The translations under genes were made by a program, and so were the position numbers. Shown here piece after piece: positions 48,999 to 60,605 of a DNA stretch of 64,000 bases. Source of the DNA: Artemisia argyi (taxonomy: Eukaryota; Streptophyta; Magnoliopsida; Asterales; Asteraceae); the NCBI GenBank assembly GCA_030686995.1, contig CM060686.1, positions 71,776,819-71,840,818 of the forward strand. The letters run 5' to 3'. Position 1 is the first letter of the stretch; each line of letters begins with the position of its first letter. The notes under the pieces were generated by a model. It ran no database searches. It was not told the origin of the DNA and was given only the letters and a program-made list of their open reading frames with translations.

Positions 48999-49799
48999 CC
49001 ACCTTAAACATGGATTTTTGCCTTACCTTTTGCACGAAATTTTCAGATCTATAACTCTCTTAACATCCTCTAAAACCCTTTGATCATTTGTATATTAATC
49101 CTTGTTTCAAGTGATTCAATCCCTCATCATCCATTCTCATCCAAAGTGCAAAAGAAGAACACTCTTTCTACAACCAAGTTCAAGAAGTGTTGAAGAGTAG
49201 TTGTGCATAGTGTATATATACATTCATTTGTGAATATTGTGTTGTGCTTGTTTAGAAGATATAGAAGTTGTGTAGGAAGTAGAAGTTGATTAGTAGTGAA
49301 GTAGGTTAGTTGTGAAGATTGGTGTGAAGTAGAAGATCGGTGTGAAGTAGAAGATTGGTGTGTAGAAGATAGGTGTGAAGAAGATTGGTGTGTAGTATAT
49401 TGGTGTGAAGAAGTTGTGTAGAAGTAGTAATCAAGTTGTGAAGTTATTGGGGTGTGTAAATTGGTGTGTAAGGTTTTCTCCGCCAAAAGGGAGTTTGTTG
49501 ACATAGTGAAGAAAACTCTCGGGTAGGTGACTCGGGGAGTGGAGTAGGAACAAGGAAGGTATCCTTGTAGCCGAACCACTATAAATCCTTGTGTTGTGGT
49601 TTGATCTTTCTAACTCTTCTCATTACCTACTTATTTACCTTTACTATATTAGCTTTGTTAGTTAGTTTTCATACAATTGTTCATATAGTGCAAGTATTGA
49701 GTTCACATAAACTAGAATCGAAGTTTTTAAAACAAACTTGTGTTTATAAGTTTAAAAGGACATAAAACTATTCAACCCCCCCTTCTAGTTTTCCACAAT

Positions 49800-49814
49800 T
49801 GGTATCAGGAGCCA
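49800..49814 (+). other. Primer-binding site, initiator tRNA-Met (G)
   Basis: TGGTATCAGGAGCCA two bases after the LTR. It has one extra G compared with the usual TGGTATCAGAGCC order, a common form in SIRE-type elements. Confidence 0.8.
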
Positions 49815-49865
49815 CTTCTAGCAAGATTTTTAAAATATATTGTATTTTAAAACTTGTAACGATCT

Positions 49866-51229
49866 ATGGAATCTGAAAAATATTTAGAAGGGCAATCTAT
49901 GCAAAGACCACCACTATTTGAAAGTGATGGATTTTTATATTGGAAAAATCGATTCGAAACTTATGTGAAATCAAAAGATCTAGATCTTTGGCATATTATT
50001 ACCAATGGTGATTTTTTACCTATTCAAAATAAACCCGAAACTAAGAAAGATGAAATCGTACCTTTTGAAAAACAAAATGATGATTTAAAAAGAAAACTTG
50101 CTAAAAATAATGAAGCAAAAATGGTTATTGACAATGCGCTACCACGTAAAGAGTACGAAAGGATCTTTATGTGTGAAACCGCAAAAGAAATTTGGAACTC
50201 TTTGTTAATAACCCACCAAGGTAATAATCAAGTTAAAGATAACAAAATAGATCTACTTGTTCAACAATATGAGCAATTCACGATTCCGGAAGAGGAATCA
50301 ATTGATAATGCTTTTGCTAGATTTAACACTATAATCACAAGTTTAAAAGCACTTGATGAGAATTTCTCTAGTAAGAATTTTGTTAGGAAGTTTCTTAGAG
50401 CTCTTCACCCAAAATGGCGAGCTAAAGTGACGGCTATTGAAGAATCGAAGAATTTGTCAACGCTACAACTTGATGAATTAATTGGTAATTTAAAAGTCTA
50501 CGAAGCAATAATAAAGAAGGACCCCGAAATTGTTAAAAGGAAACGAGATCAAAGCAAGTCAATCGCCTTGAAAGCTAGAAAGGAAACCAACAACGAAGAT
50601 AGCTCATCTTCCGAAAGCGAAGACGAAGAATATGCCATGGCCGTAAGAGATTTCAAGAAATTCTTCAAAAGGCGAGGAAGATTCGTTAGACAATCACACG
50701 ATGAAAGAAGAACATCTCAAAAGAATAATGATGACAAGTATAGCAAGAATGAGAGAAAATGTTTCAAGTGTGGTGATCCGAATCACCTTATTGGAAAATG
50801 TTCAATGATGACAAGAGATCAAAATCAAAGAGCGTTTGTTGGAGGTGCTTGGAGTGATAGCGATGAAGATGAGAAAGAAACAACAAAGGAAGAGAAGTGT
50901 CTCATGGCTAAAACATCAAGTGAGGTACGTTCCGAAACCGAATATTTTAGTGATGAAAATTTATCATTAGATGAAAAAGACTTAGATAGTGAATACAATA
51001 GATTATGCAAACTAGGACAACAAGTTATGGCTAAAAACAAATCACTAAAATACATAAATAACAAATTAGAAAATGAAGTACTTGAACTAAAAATTAAAAT
51101 ACATCAACTTGAGAAAGGTAAAGAAACTTTTGAAGAATGTAAATCATGTCAAGAGCTTAGAAGTGAAAACAAAAAACTTAAGGAAGAAATTTGTAAACTT
51201 GATAAATTTGAAAATAGTAGTAACTTACT
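49866..51229 (+). CDS. Copia Gag of element G (N-terminal part, before F insertion)
   Basis: ATG 49866, about 455 codons before F. N-terminal Copia gag domain with [43 protein letters not shown] and [18 protein letters not shown] (residues about 15-180). An acidic/basic linker with [15 protein letters not shown] follows, then the CCHC zinc knuckle [14 protein letters not shown] at residues 299-312 and a coiled-coil segment ([24 protein letters not shown]...). The frame is intact to the insertion site and resumes at 58197 when F and one duplication copy are skipped. Gag would bind and package the element RNA. The last 40 codons of the open frame (to 51353) are F LTR sequence, not Gag. Confidence 0.88.
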
Positions 51230-53018
51230 TGTAACAATTCGCAATTTCAGGTTAACTTTTATTCCCGAAAATTTCACTATTCACTATTCACTTTTACTAT
51301 TCACTTTTCACTATTCATCTCAGAAATTTTTATTTCATATTCTCGTAAGTTAAACTATTTTAATGATAATCCGAGAGTTTGACGCTCGTCGGATCATTTC
51401 TGCAAAAATCACAAAGCCGTGTCCGAGATTTACTTTTAGGTTTAAACGTCATTCTAGCATCCCGATATGTCCATAAAACATTATAAACAATAGAAATATG
51501 ATTTTCTCTCATTTTAGGACAATTCCAAAAGTTTCGGAATTTTACGTTTTCCAGTTCAGCGTTTTACGCGAATTACGCGTTTTAGACCCGTGTTTCCAGT
51601 TTTTAGCAGGGTTTTAGCACCCGATAGATCCTACCACTCATTTTATATTTTATTATGGAGTATATTGATAAGTTCTAGCATATTTATAAGTTTCATATTT
51701 TTAGGATACCCGGTTTTACGTTTCGTAACTTAACAACTTACGGTTAGCAACTTACGGAGTCAAAACTAGCTACATACTTAGGATATTATCATCCAAAGAC
51801 CATGACTACTCATCTAGTCACCCTTATCCTTGGAAAACCGACTTAGGAGGGGGGGAGTCACCATGTGTGGTTAAATCTTAACCATTGAACTCTAGGATGG
51901 TTACAAGTGTCTAAACTTCCATTATAAGCTTCCTAATCCTAAACTTGGTCACCAAGTGTTGTAGCTTTCCTAGTTACCTTCCTAACCTCCTCATTTTTAG
52001 TATAAAAGCAAGCTCATGTCTTCATTTATTCATCATTCAAACGCCACACCAATTATCCCTAGCACCATGATCCTTTGATCTTCAATATACAAGTTACACT
52101 ACAAAGTTCAAGGTCTTAGTATTCTCTACCTAGTTCTTAAGTTTGTTTGGTGATTCCATGGTTGAATTAGGAGCTATACAAGGTTACTAGAGCTGAAGTT
52201 AAATGGTTTTCACAAGGGTTAGATCAAGGCTAGCAAGGGTTACAAGAGTTATGGTGAAGGGTTTACAAGATTAGGTTTAGTGTCCTAGTTCTATACTTGA
52301 CTTCCTTTCTTAAGTGAAAGCCAAAAGTTGTAAGAAACCCTTATACACTTTCTTGCTCAATATCATTTTCATGCTCTTTGTGTTCTTTTCATGCTATATA
52401 TGTTCTTGTTATTGTGTTCATGATGTTTAAAAATGGATAAAACGAGTATTGGTATACATATGTTAACTTATGACAAGTAAACAAGCAAAGTAGTGATTTT
52501 TATGGAAAACCACGACCATAATAGTATAACTTTGATATTTGAAACTTAATTACTGTTAAACAGGACTTAACAAGGAAAACATAGCAATTTGAATCACCCA
52601 AAACGAGTACACGAGTCAAAAGTTATGACCAATTGAAGTTAGCGAAACCAAAACGGCAAAACTGCCTAAATAGCATTCTGATCAAATTTTGATTTTGAAA
52701 GTCCCACTTCTGGTCCGATTCATCAAAAAGTTAAAACACGAAAGTTGTCCGGAACGACGTTTTCGTTCAGGAACAAAGAAGCTCGAGCCTTGAAAACGCT
52801 TTCTGAGTGATAATTTTCTTCAAATTCTTAACAGCCCATTTTTAGACCAAAGTAACTATATAATCATTATAATTAGATGAGACCAAGAGGTCTAATGACC
52901 TAAAGCCAAGACCACAACCATGGCTAAAGCCAAGGTTGAGTCTCAAGACCATGGTAACATGACCAAAGTCACGGCAAAGCCATGGCTAAAGACCATATAA
53001 CTTTTAAAGATCAAAAGG

Positions 53019-53102
<84 letters not shown>

Positions 53103-53149
53103 ATCAAATACAACAATAGTAGGGAGCCTCATGTGAGGAGTTCATTAAG

Positions 53150-53241
<92 letters not shown>

Positions 53242-54443
53242 ATCAAATACTACAATAGTAGGGAGCCTCATGTGAGGAGTTCATTAAGTAAGCCGTCGAG
53301 ATGAGTTGTGGATTTACGAGTTAAAGTGTCCTGGCTCCTCGAACGTTTACTCCATGACTTCTGAATTATGTCGGCTCGAACGGTAGTAAGAGATATACAA
53401 CCTATACATGTTTCATAAACCATTTATATTCAAAGACTTACACTATATACTAAGTACTACATCATGAACATTATGCAAGACATATATGGGTAATTCGTCG
53501 TATTCTTAGACGTTACTCCAAACCTAAGTCGCAACGTTCTATTATAGGCTGCTCTTAGAGACTTTCGCGATTCGACTACCACTTTCATTTCTCATTACAT
53601 AGACTTAAGGTGAGTCATAGCCCCTACTCTTTTCGTACTTGTTTTAACTCTTGGGGGGGATACATGCTCAACTACTTGCTTACTTGTACAAATACTCAAA
53701 ACATTTATACTTGATTGTTTTATACTTGATTGTCTTATACTTGATGGCATTATACTTGATTTCATACATACATGACTGTCTTTTATCTTTGGGAAGTGGC
53801 TCCCAGTAAACTTATATCTTTGGGAAGTGGCTCCCAGTTTTCTTTGGAAAGTGGCTCCCAGTTGTCTTTGATACATCCTAACATTTGCGAATGTTGGATA
53901 CATCATAAAAGTGAGGTCTTCGGAGATGAAGTAGAGACTCACTAGTAATTGCTTAATTGTCTTGATGAACTTATACATGTCTTTATTATACTATATGTTA
54001 GCAGTGGGTTGTGAACACACAGGTTACAAGTCTCTTATGGCGGGACTTGTAACTGAGTGGATTCACAATGCCTTTGCTATGTGAACATTTTTTTGAGGCT
54101 TTTTCAACTGTTTTAAGACAAATTCTATGAACTCACCAACCATTGTGTTGACACTTTAGCATGTTTATCTCAGGTTAGTAAGACGATAGCTAGTGCATGG
54201 AACTTAGAGTCAAGCTGCATATTCTGAAGACTTACGCTTTTTATCATTTACCATTCAAAACACTTTGTATACATTTATGTATCATACTTTGGAATCTCAA
54301 GTTTGTAACTCGGAATTTATTAATCGAATGGTAACTTTTCAAAACGTCTCATTTAGAGTTCGTTTTCTATAACTTGTACTTTGTATTATGAAGTAGCACC
54401 CCTGTGACACAGTCTTTCGCTGCGGTATTTTGGGGGTGTTACA
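51230..54443 (+). repeat. F 5' LTR
   Basis: Contains two (TA)n tracts (53022-53098 and 53151-53238), each followed by GTTATCAAATAC-ACAATAG, a local duplication of about 140 bp absent from the other LTR. At 53785-53870 three copies of GGGAAGTGGCTCCCAG occur, and at 53700-53760 four copies of TTATACTTGAT. Confidence 0.92.
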
Positions 54444-55137
54444 GATTGGTATCAGAGCCTTGGTTATAGAGAACTAGGTTGCATTTAGTGCCTAGACTAT
54501 AACTGCTATATACGTTGGGACCTTCCTCTTTATTTGCCTTACACACAATACAGACACATATGCTTTTTGGTTAGAGGTTTGCTTAGTTCCACGCTGTTAG
54601 ATGATGTGACTTTAGTATTATAAGAAGCCCCAGAGATTCGTCGAGTCATTAAAAACATGGAGCTCAGTAATAACTAATTAGTTAACTTGATCTTGTGACA
54701 GTTCTTGTTTGATTAGACACAAGATTTGAGTTAAATAATATTATTGCTTAGCTTTAGGGATTTGATGGCTTGATTATCTTACTATCGGCCTCAGAAGGCG
54801 GATTTTGTGTCGGAAATTCTTAAGTAGGATGTTTTAGAATCTCCTTATTTAAATGGATTGGGACGCCTCTTCAGTTAAATAAAGAAATTGTAAATCACCG
54901 AACCATGAGTTTATGATCCCTTACTTACATAAATTTGGACGCTTCTTTATGTAAGTAAAGAGTTATAAATAAGTGGGCTTAATTGTAGCCGATACGACTC
55001 CTTAACCAGAATCTTAGACGAATCAGAGTGAACACCACTATTTTAGAGATCCTGAAATCCCGAATTCTCTTAGACACACCGTAAGTAGTTAACATCAACA
55101 GAACTTCGGGACGAAGTTCTCCTTAAGGGGTAGAGAC
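54444..55137 (+). other. F interior: primer site, short non-coding body, palindrome, polypurine tract
   Basis: TGGTATCAGAGCCTTGG at 54447-54463 is an excellent iMet primer site. The body has no ORF of note. GAACTTCGGGACGAAGTTC (55101-55119) is a palindrome around GGG/GA, followed by AAGGGGTAGAGAC directly before the LTR. All the signals needed in cis for reverse transcription remain; everything else is gone. Confidence 0.85.
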
Positions 55138-56919
55138 TGTAACAATTCGCAATTTCAGGTTAACTTTTATTCCCGAAAATTTCACTATTCACTTTTACTA
55201 TTCACTTTTCACTATTCATCTCAGAAATTTTTATTTCATATTCTCGTAAGTTAAACTATTTTAACGATAATCCGAGAGTTTGACGCTCGTCGGATCATTT
55301 CTGCAAAAATCACAAAGCCGTGTCCGAGATTTACTTTTAGGTTTAAACGTCATTCTAGCATCCCGATATGTCCATAAAACATTATAAACAATAGAAATAT
55401 GATTTTCTCTCATTTTAGGACAATTCCAAAAGTTTCGGAATTTTACGTTTTCCAGTTCAGCGTTTTACGCGAATTACGCGTTTTAGACCCGTGTTTCCAG
55501 TTTTTAGCAGGGTTTTAGCACCCGATAGATCCTACCACTCATTTTATATTTTATTATGGAGTATATTGATAAGTTCTAGCATATTTATAAGTTTCATATT
55601 TTTAGGATACCCGGTTTTACGTTTCGTAACTTAACAACTTACGGTTAGCAACTTACGGAGTCAAAACTAGCTACATACTTAGGATATTATCATCCAAAGA
55701 CCATGACTACTCATCTAGTCACCCTTATCCTTGGAAAACCGACTTAGGAGGGGGGGAGTCACCATGTGTGGTTAAATCTTAACCATTGAACTCTAGGATG
55801 GTTACAAGTGTCTAAACTTCCATTATAAGCTTCCTAATCCTAAACTTGGTCACCAAGTGTTGTAGCTTTCCTAGTTACCTTCCTAACCTCCTCATTTTTA
55901 GTATAAAAGCAAGCTCATGTCTTCATTTATTCATCATTCAAACGCCACACCAATTATCCCTAGCACCATGATCCTTTGATCTTCAATATACAAGTTACAC
56001 TACAAAGTTCAAGGTCTTAGTATTCTCTACCTAGTTCTTAAGTTTGTTTGGTGATTCCATGGTTGAATTAGGAGCTATACAAGGTTACTAGCGCTGAAGT
56101 TAAATGGTTTTCACAAGGGTTAGATCAAGGCTAGCAAGGGTTACAAGATTTATGGTGAAGGGTTTACAAGATTAGGTTTAGTGTCCTAGTTTTATACTTG
56201 ACTTCCTTTCTTAAGTGAAAGCCAAAAGTTGTAAGAAACCCTTATACACTTTCTTGCTCAATATCATTTTCATGCTCTTTGTGTTCTTTTCATGCTATAT
56301 ATGTTCTTGTTATTGTGTTCATGATGTTTAAAAATGGATAAAACGAGTATTGGTATACATATGTTAACTTATGACAAGTAAACAAGCAAAGTAGTGATTT
56401 TTATGGAAAACCACGACCACAATAGTATAACTTTGATATTTGAAACTTACTTACTGTTAAACAGGACTTAACAAGGAAAACATAGCAATTTGAATCACCC
56501 AAAACGAGTACACGAGTCAAAAGTTATGACCATTTGAAGTTAGCGAAACCAAAACGGCAAAACTGCCTAAATAGCATTCTGATCAAATTTTGATTTTGAA
56601 AGTCCCACTTCTGGTCCGATTCATCAAAAAGTTAAAACACGAAAGTTGTCCGGAACGACGTTTTCGTTCAGGAACAAAGAAGCTCGAGCCTTGATAACGC
56701 TTTCTGAGTGATAATTTTCTTCAAATTCTTAACAGCCCATTTTTAGACCAAAGTAACTATATAATCATTATAATTAGATGAGACCAAGAGGTCTAATGAC
56801 CTAAAGCCAAGACCACAACCATGGCTAAAGCCAAGGTTGAGTCTCAAGACCATGGTAACATGACCAAAGTCACGGCAAAGCCACGGCTAAAGACCATATA
56901 ACTTTTAAAGATCAAAAGG

Positions 56920-56989
<70 letters not shown>

Positions 56990-58191
56990 ATCAAATACTA
57001 CAATAGTAGGGAGCCTCATGTGAGGAGTTCATTAAGTAAGCCGTCGAGACGAGTTGTGGATTTACGAGTTAAAGTGTCCTGGCTCCTCGAACGTTTACTC
57101 CATGACTTCTGAATTATGTCGGCTCGAACGGTAGTAAGAGATATACAACCTATACATGTTTCATAAACCATTTATATTCAAAGACTTACACTATATACTA
57201 AGTACTACATCATGAACATTATGCAAGACATATATGGGCAATTCGTCGTATTCTTAGACGTTACTCCAAACCTAAGTCGCAACGTTCTATTATAGGCTGC
57301 TCTTAGAGACTTTCGCGATTCGACTACCACTTTCATTTCTCATTACATAGACTTAAGGTGAGTCATAGCCCCTACTCTTTTCGTACTTGTTTTAACTCTT
57401 GGGGGGGATACATGCTCAACTACTTGCTTACTTGTACAAATACTCAAAACATTTATACTTGATTGTTTTATACTTGATTGTCTTATACTTGATGGCATTA
57501 TACTTGATTTCATACATACATGACTGTCTTTTATCTTTGGGAAGTGGCTCCCAGTAAACTTATATCTTTGGGAAGTGGCTCCCAGTTTTCTTTGGGAAGT
57601 GGCTCCCAGTTGTCTTTGATACATCCTAACATTTGCGAATGTTGGATACATCATAAAAGTGAGGTCTTCGGAGATGAAGTAGAGACTCACTAGTAATTGC
57701 TTAATTGTCTTGATGAACTTATACATGTCTTTATTATACTATATGTTAGCAGTGGGTTGTGAACACACAGGTTACAAGTCTCTTATGGCGGGACTTGTAA
57801 CTGAGTGGATTCACAATGCCTTTGCTATGTGAACATTTTTTTGAGGCTTTTTCAACTGTTTTAAGACAAACTCTATGAACTCACCAACCATTGTGTTGAC
57901 ACTTTAGCATGTTTATCTCAGGTTAGTAAGACGATAGCTAGTGCATGGAACTTAGAGTCAAGCTGCATATTCTGAAGACTTACGCTTTTTATCATTTACC
58001 ATTCAAAACACTTTGTATACATTTATGTATCATACTTTGGAATCTCAAGTTTGTAACTCGGAATTTATTAATCGAATGGTAACTTTTCAAAACGTCTCAT
58101 TTAGAGTTCGTTTTCTATAACTTGTACTTTGTATTATGAAGTAGCACCCCTGTGACACAGTCTTCCGCTGCGGTATTTTGGGGGTGTTACA
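55138..58191 (+). repeat. F 3' LTR
   Basis: As the 5' LTR but with a single (TA)n tract (56923-56986). The two identical antisense frames of 127 codons (53595-53978 and 57343-57726) come from the GGGAAGTGGCTCCC and TACTTGAT repeats and are not credible genes. Confidence 0.92.
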
Positions 58192-58196
58192 TCACT

Positions 58197-58742
58197 TAGT
58201 AAAATTATAAGTATTCAAAGAATATCCGGAGATAAAACCGGTCTAGGTTTTAACTCAACCGAAGCCTCAACAAGTGAAGTTAAAAATGTTAAATTTGAAA
58301 GCAAACTCAAGGAACTAAAACCTTCAAAATCTAATCCTGAGTATATACTCATAAATGATAAGAAAATACATCTAGCTAGTAATGAAGAAATAAAACCGTT
58401 TTATAAACCATCTTTAAAAACCGAAGTAGGATCGTCCAAAACTAAAACAAGATCTAAAACTCCACCACCAAGGAAACCGAATAATTCTTACCCTAGACCT
58501 AAAACACCTCAACCAAGAGTAAACCAAAATAGACAAAACTTTAACAATAATCAACAAATGTGGAACTTCAATCCATGAGGAATGTTTCCACCATATATGC
58601 ACCCAAGTCAAATACAAAACATGTTCGGGACAAACAACTTTGGTCAAATGAGACAATGGGGACCAACGTGAAAACTTTCGCCATTCATACATGGAAATCT
58701 TTGATGTCACCCCGTGTTCGGACTTTCCTTAGAAGATTTTGA
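58197..58742 (+). pseudogene. Gag-side remainder of element G after F
   Basis: The frame continues from 51229: SKIISIQ...GDKTGLGF, a basic/Pro-rich KTRSKTPPPRKP stretch and Asn-rich NQNRQNFNNNQQMWNFNP, typical of the region after the zinc knuckle in SIRE-like Gag-Pol. The first stop is TGA at 58576-58578 (probably from TGG, Trp), with further stops after. Nothing recognisable as protease or integrase follows. Confidence 0.75.
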
Positions 58743-58897
58743 AGTTAAATGCATTGAAGACGAAAGGTACACATTTCCTTTTATTTCCTTGTAAACAAAT
58801 GCATGATTAGTTTAGTATCTAGCTTTTATGTGATTTTGATTGGTTCATTATTCTCTCTAGTTTTTATTTCTATACATATATATACTTATTTACTTAT

Positions 58898-58970
<73 letters not shown>

Positions 58971-59200
58971 TTAGCTATATCTAGGATCTTATAACCTAGA
59001 AAATTCATTTGTTGATTTTCTAAAACTAGAAATTGTTCGTTTACGAACATTTTCTTTTTCCCATTTGCCTTATGAACTTTAATGTTCAACAACACTCATG
59101 CTGATGAAGAGAGATGAGTCGAAAAATCTATGGATGAAACAAACTCCCGGCTTCCGTTGCATTCGTCTCCTTCCTTTATTCTCGTCTTATAAGCCCATAC

Positions 59201-59233
<33 letters not shown>

Positions 59234-59455
59234 TTATGTACCTTCCACAACGTTCTCGTGTACTTGACAACTTGATAAATTTTATCCGAAATGATCAAGA
59301 AAATTTAATTGGCAAATTGTCAAGTAAAAACGTCAAGTAATTCCTTTCGTGCGAATACCCTCCAACGTATTTTTGATTAAATATAAATCTAATACATACA
59401 TATAAATATTTTCTTGTTCTTTCCAGAAACCAAAATCAAAAATATCAAATTTTGG
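58743..59455. other. Non-coding remnant with TA microsatellites
   Basis: (TA)n at 58902-58968 and a short one at 59202-59224. No gene seen; this is where protease, integrase and RT should lie. Confidence 0.7.
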
Positions 59456-59532
59456 AGGGCGGCCCCCTTAATGTTTAAGGGGACCGGCAGCCAAATGAAG
59501 GGCGGCCCCCTTAATGTTTAAGGGGGCCGGCC
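59456..59532. promoter_or_regulatory. GC-rich palindromic module upstream of ORF2 (G interior)
   Basis: GGGCGGCCCCCTTAATGTTT, AAGGGGACCGGC, then a second GGGCGGCCCCCTTAATGTTT and AAGGGGGCCGGCC. GGCCCCCTTAA and TTAAGGGGGCC form an 11-bp perfect palindrome around TGT (59502-59528). Same module as in the LTRs. Confidence 0.65.
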
Positions 59533-60605
59533 ATCTGATTGCTCAAACCCGTTTTTCTCCTTTTTCCTTTTGCCAAACACTCCACTTTTTCATACTCCCC
59601 TTCCCCTGCTTCTGCTGTGACGAAAACCAAAACCCAAAAACCTCCCAAATCACATAATTCGGGTTAATTCGTAAAGGGAAAATTCATCTAACACAATCAC
59701 CATTACGTATTGTAAGTTTTTCATAACACATTTCATCTAATTTCATCTCATTTGGTCATACTCATGATTATGCATGTTTTATAAAATTCTTCAATTTCAC
59801 AATTTCTTTCGAATTAAGTCCTAAAACTTCGTAACCGAATGCTTCCCCTAGGTTTAGAATGATCAATCAACACTAGAAACTAGTAATTATAAACTATCAT
59901 GTCGAAAATTTTTGAAAAACTTCATACACTCCTTTTCAAAATTTTTTTAGTAAACTCATTGTTGAATAATGTTTTGAAAACGTGTTAAAACTAATCACAT
60001 TATACTTTTGTAACTTGTAAAACTTGAAATTACATTTTTCGACCAAGAAAAATTATATTGGTTCAGATTATAGGGGTGTTTGGATTATGTCCAAATAATA
60101 TCGAAACCTAGACATTATAATTTCTATAAAACCTTGTTACAATTATAAACCTAAAAATTGCTAATCGGACTCGTCAAGATATATAATTCATATATATATT
60201 GACATACTAGGGGTATAAGTCAATAGTTAAGGAAGCGTTTGGTTTATTACTAAAAATGACATTTTTTAAGTAAAAATACAAACCACCTTTTTCAAAAACA
60301 AATCACATGCATAAGAAACTCGCAAGAAATAGCTAGTTTTACAATCTAATGTAAATCTAGTAAATTTCATGATATATTAAGATGTTTAAAGGGGCGTTTG
60401 GATTTGTCCATAACTACTTATTAAACATCGTAAAGTATATCTAGAACGAGTTAAAAACAATATTAAGGAACATGGTAATCTACTTCTTAGGATTAGTAAC
60501 GAAGTATGTTTACGTTCCAACATAAGTCTTAACAATATACATATACTTTTATCTTTCTTTATATTTATTTTGGTCTTTTTGTATTGTTGATGTGTTTAGG
60601 TGAAA
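59533..60605 (+). other. Leader of ORF2 with probable 5'-UTR intron
   Basis: A consensus donor TATT/GTAAGTTTTTC at 59711 and an acceptor TGTTGATGTGTTTAG at 60599, six bases before the ATG, delimit a possible 890-base intron in AT-rich DNA. No TATA box is obvious between module and donor. Splicing is inferred only. Confidence 0.45.

Larger units (their letters stand above)
48504..49797 (+). repeat. G 5' LTR (1294 bp)
   Basis: TGTTGACATAAAT ... CTAGTTTTCCACA. Contains the GC-rich module 48891-48965 and TATA box 48991-48998. The R/U5 part has GGTGTGAAGTAGAAGAT-like short tandem repeats (49318-49400); a Ser/His/Thr-rich frame on the opposite strand there is a repeat artefact. Confidence 0.92.
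51230..58191 (+). mobile_element. Element F: long-LTR, tiny-interior Tekay-like element
   Basis: LTRs 51230-54443 (3214 bp) and 55138-58191 (3054 bp), TGTAACAATTCGC ... GGGGGTGTTACA, flank only 694 bp. Flanking 5-mers TTACT (51225-51229) and TCACT (58192-58196) agree in four of five bases, a duplication with one mutation. iMet primer site at 54447 and Tekay-type palindrome plus polypurine tract at 55101-55137. No coding capacity. LTRs are nearly identical apart from a (TA)n duplication in the left one, so insertion is recent and later than that of G. Confidence 0.9.

Noticed and set aside
49127..49579. Ser/Thr/His-rich antisense ORF in G LTR
   Set aside because: Translation of GTGTGAAGTAGAAGA-like repeats in the LTR.
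51230..51353. C-terminal end of the Gag frame to 51353
   Set aside because: These codons belong to the F LTR; true Gag stops at the insertion site and resumes at 58197.
53022..53280. CRISPR-like spaced repeats
   Set aside because: Only two units with (TA)n between; a local LTR duplication in a plant genome.
53595..53978. 127-codon antisense ORF, identical copy at 57343-57726
   Set aside because: Lies in both F LTRs over hairpin and TACTTGAT repeats; identity reflects LTR identity, and no domain or promoter is seen.
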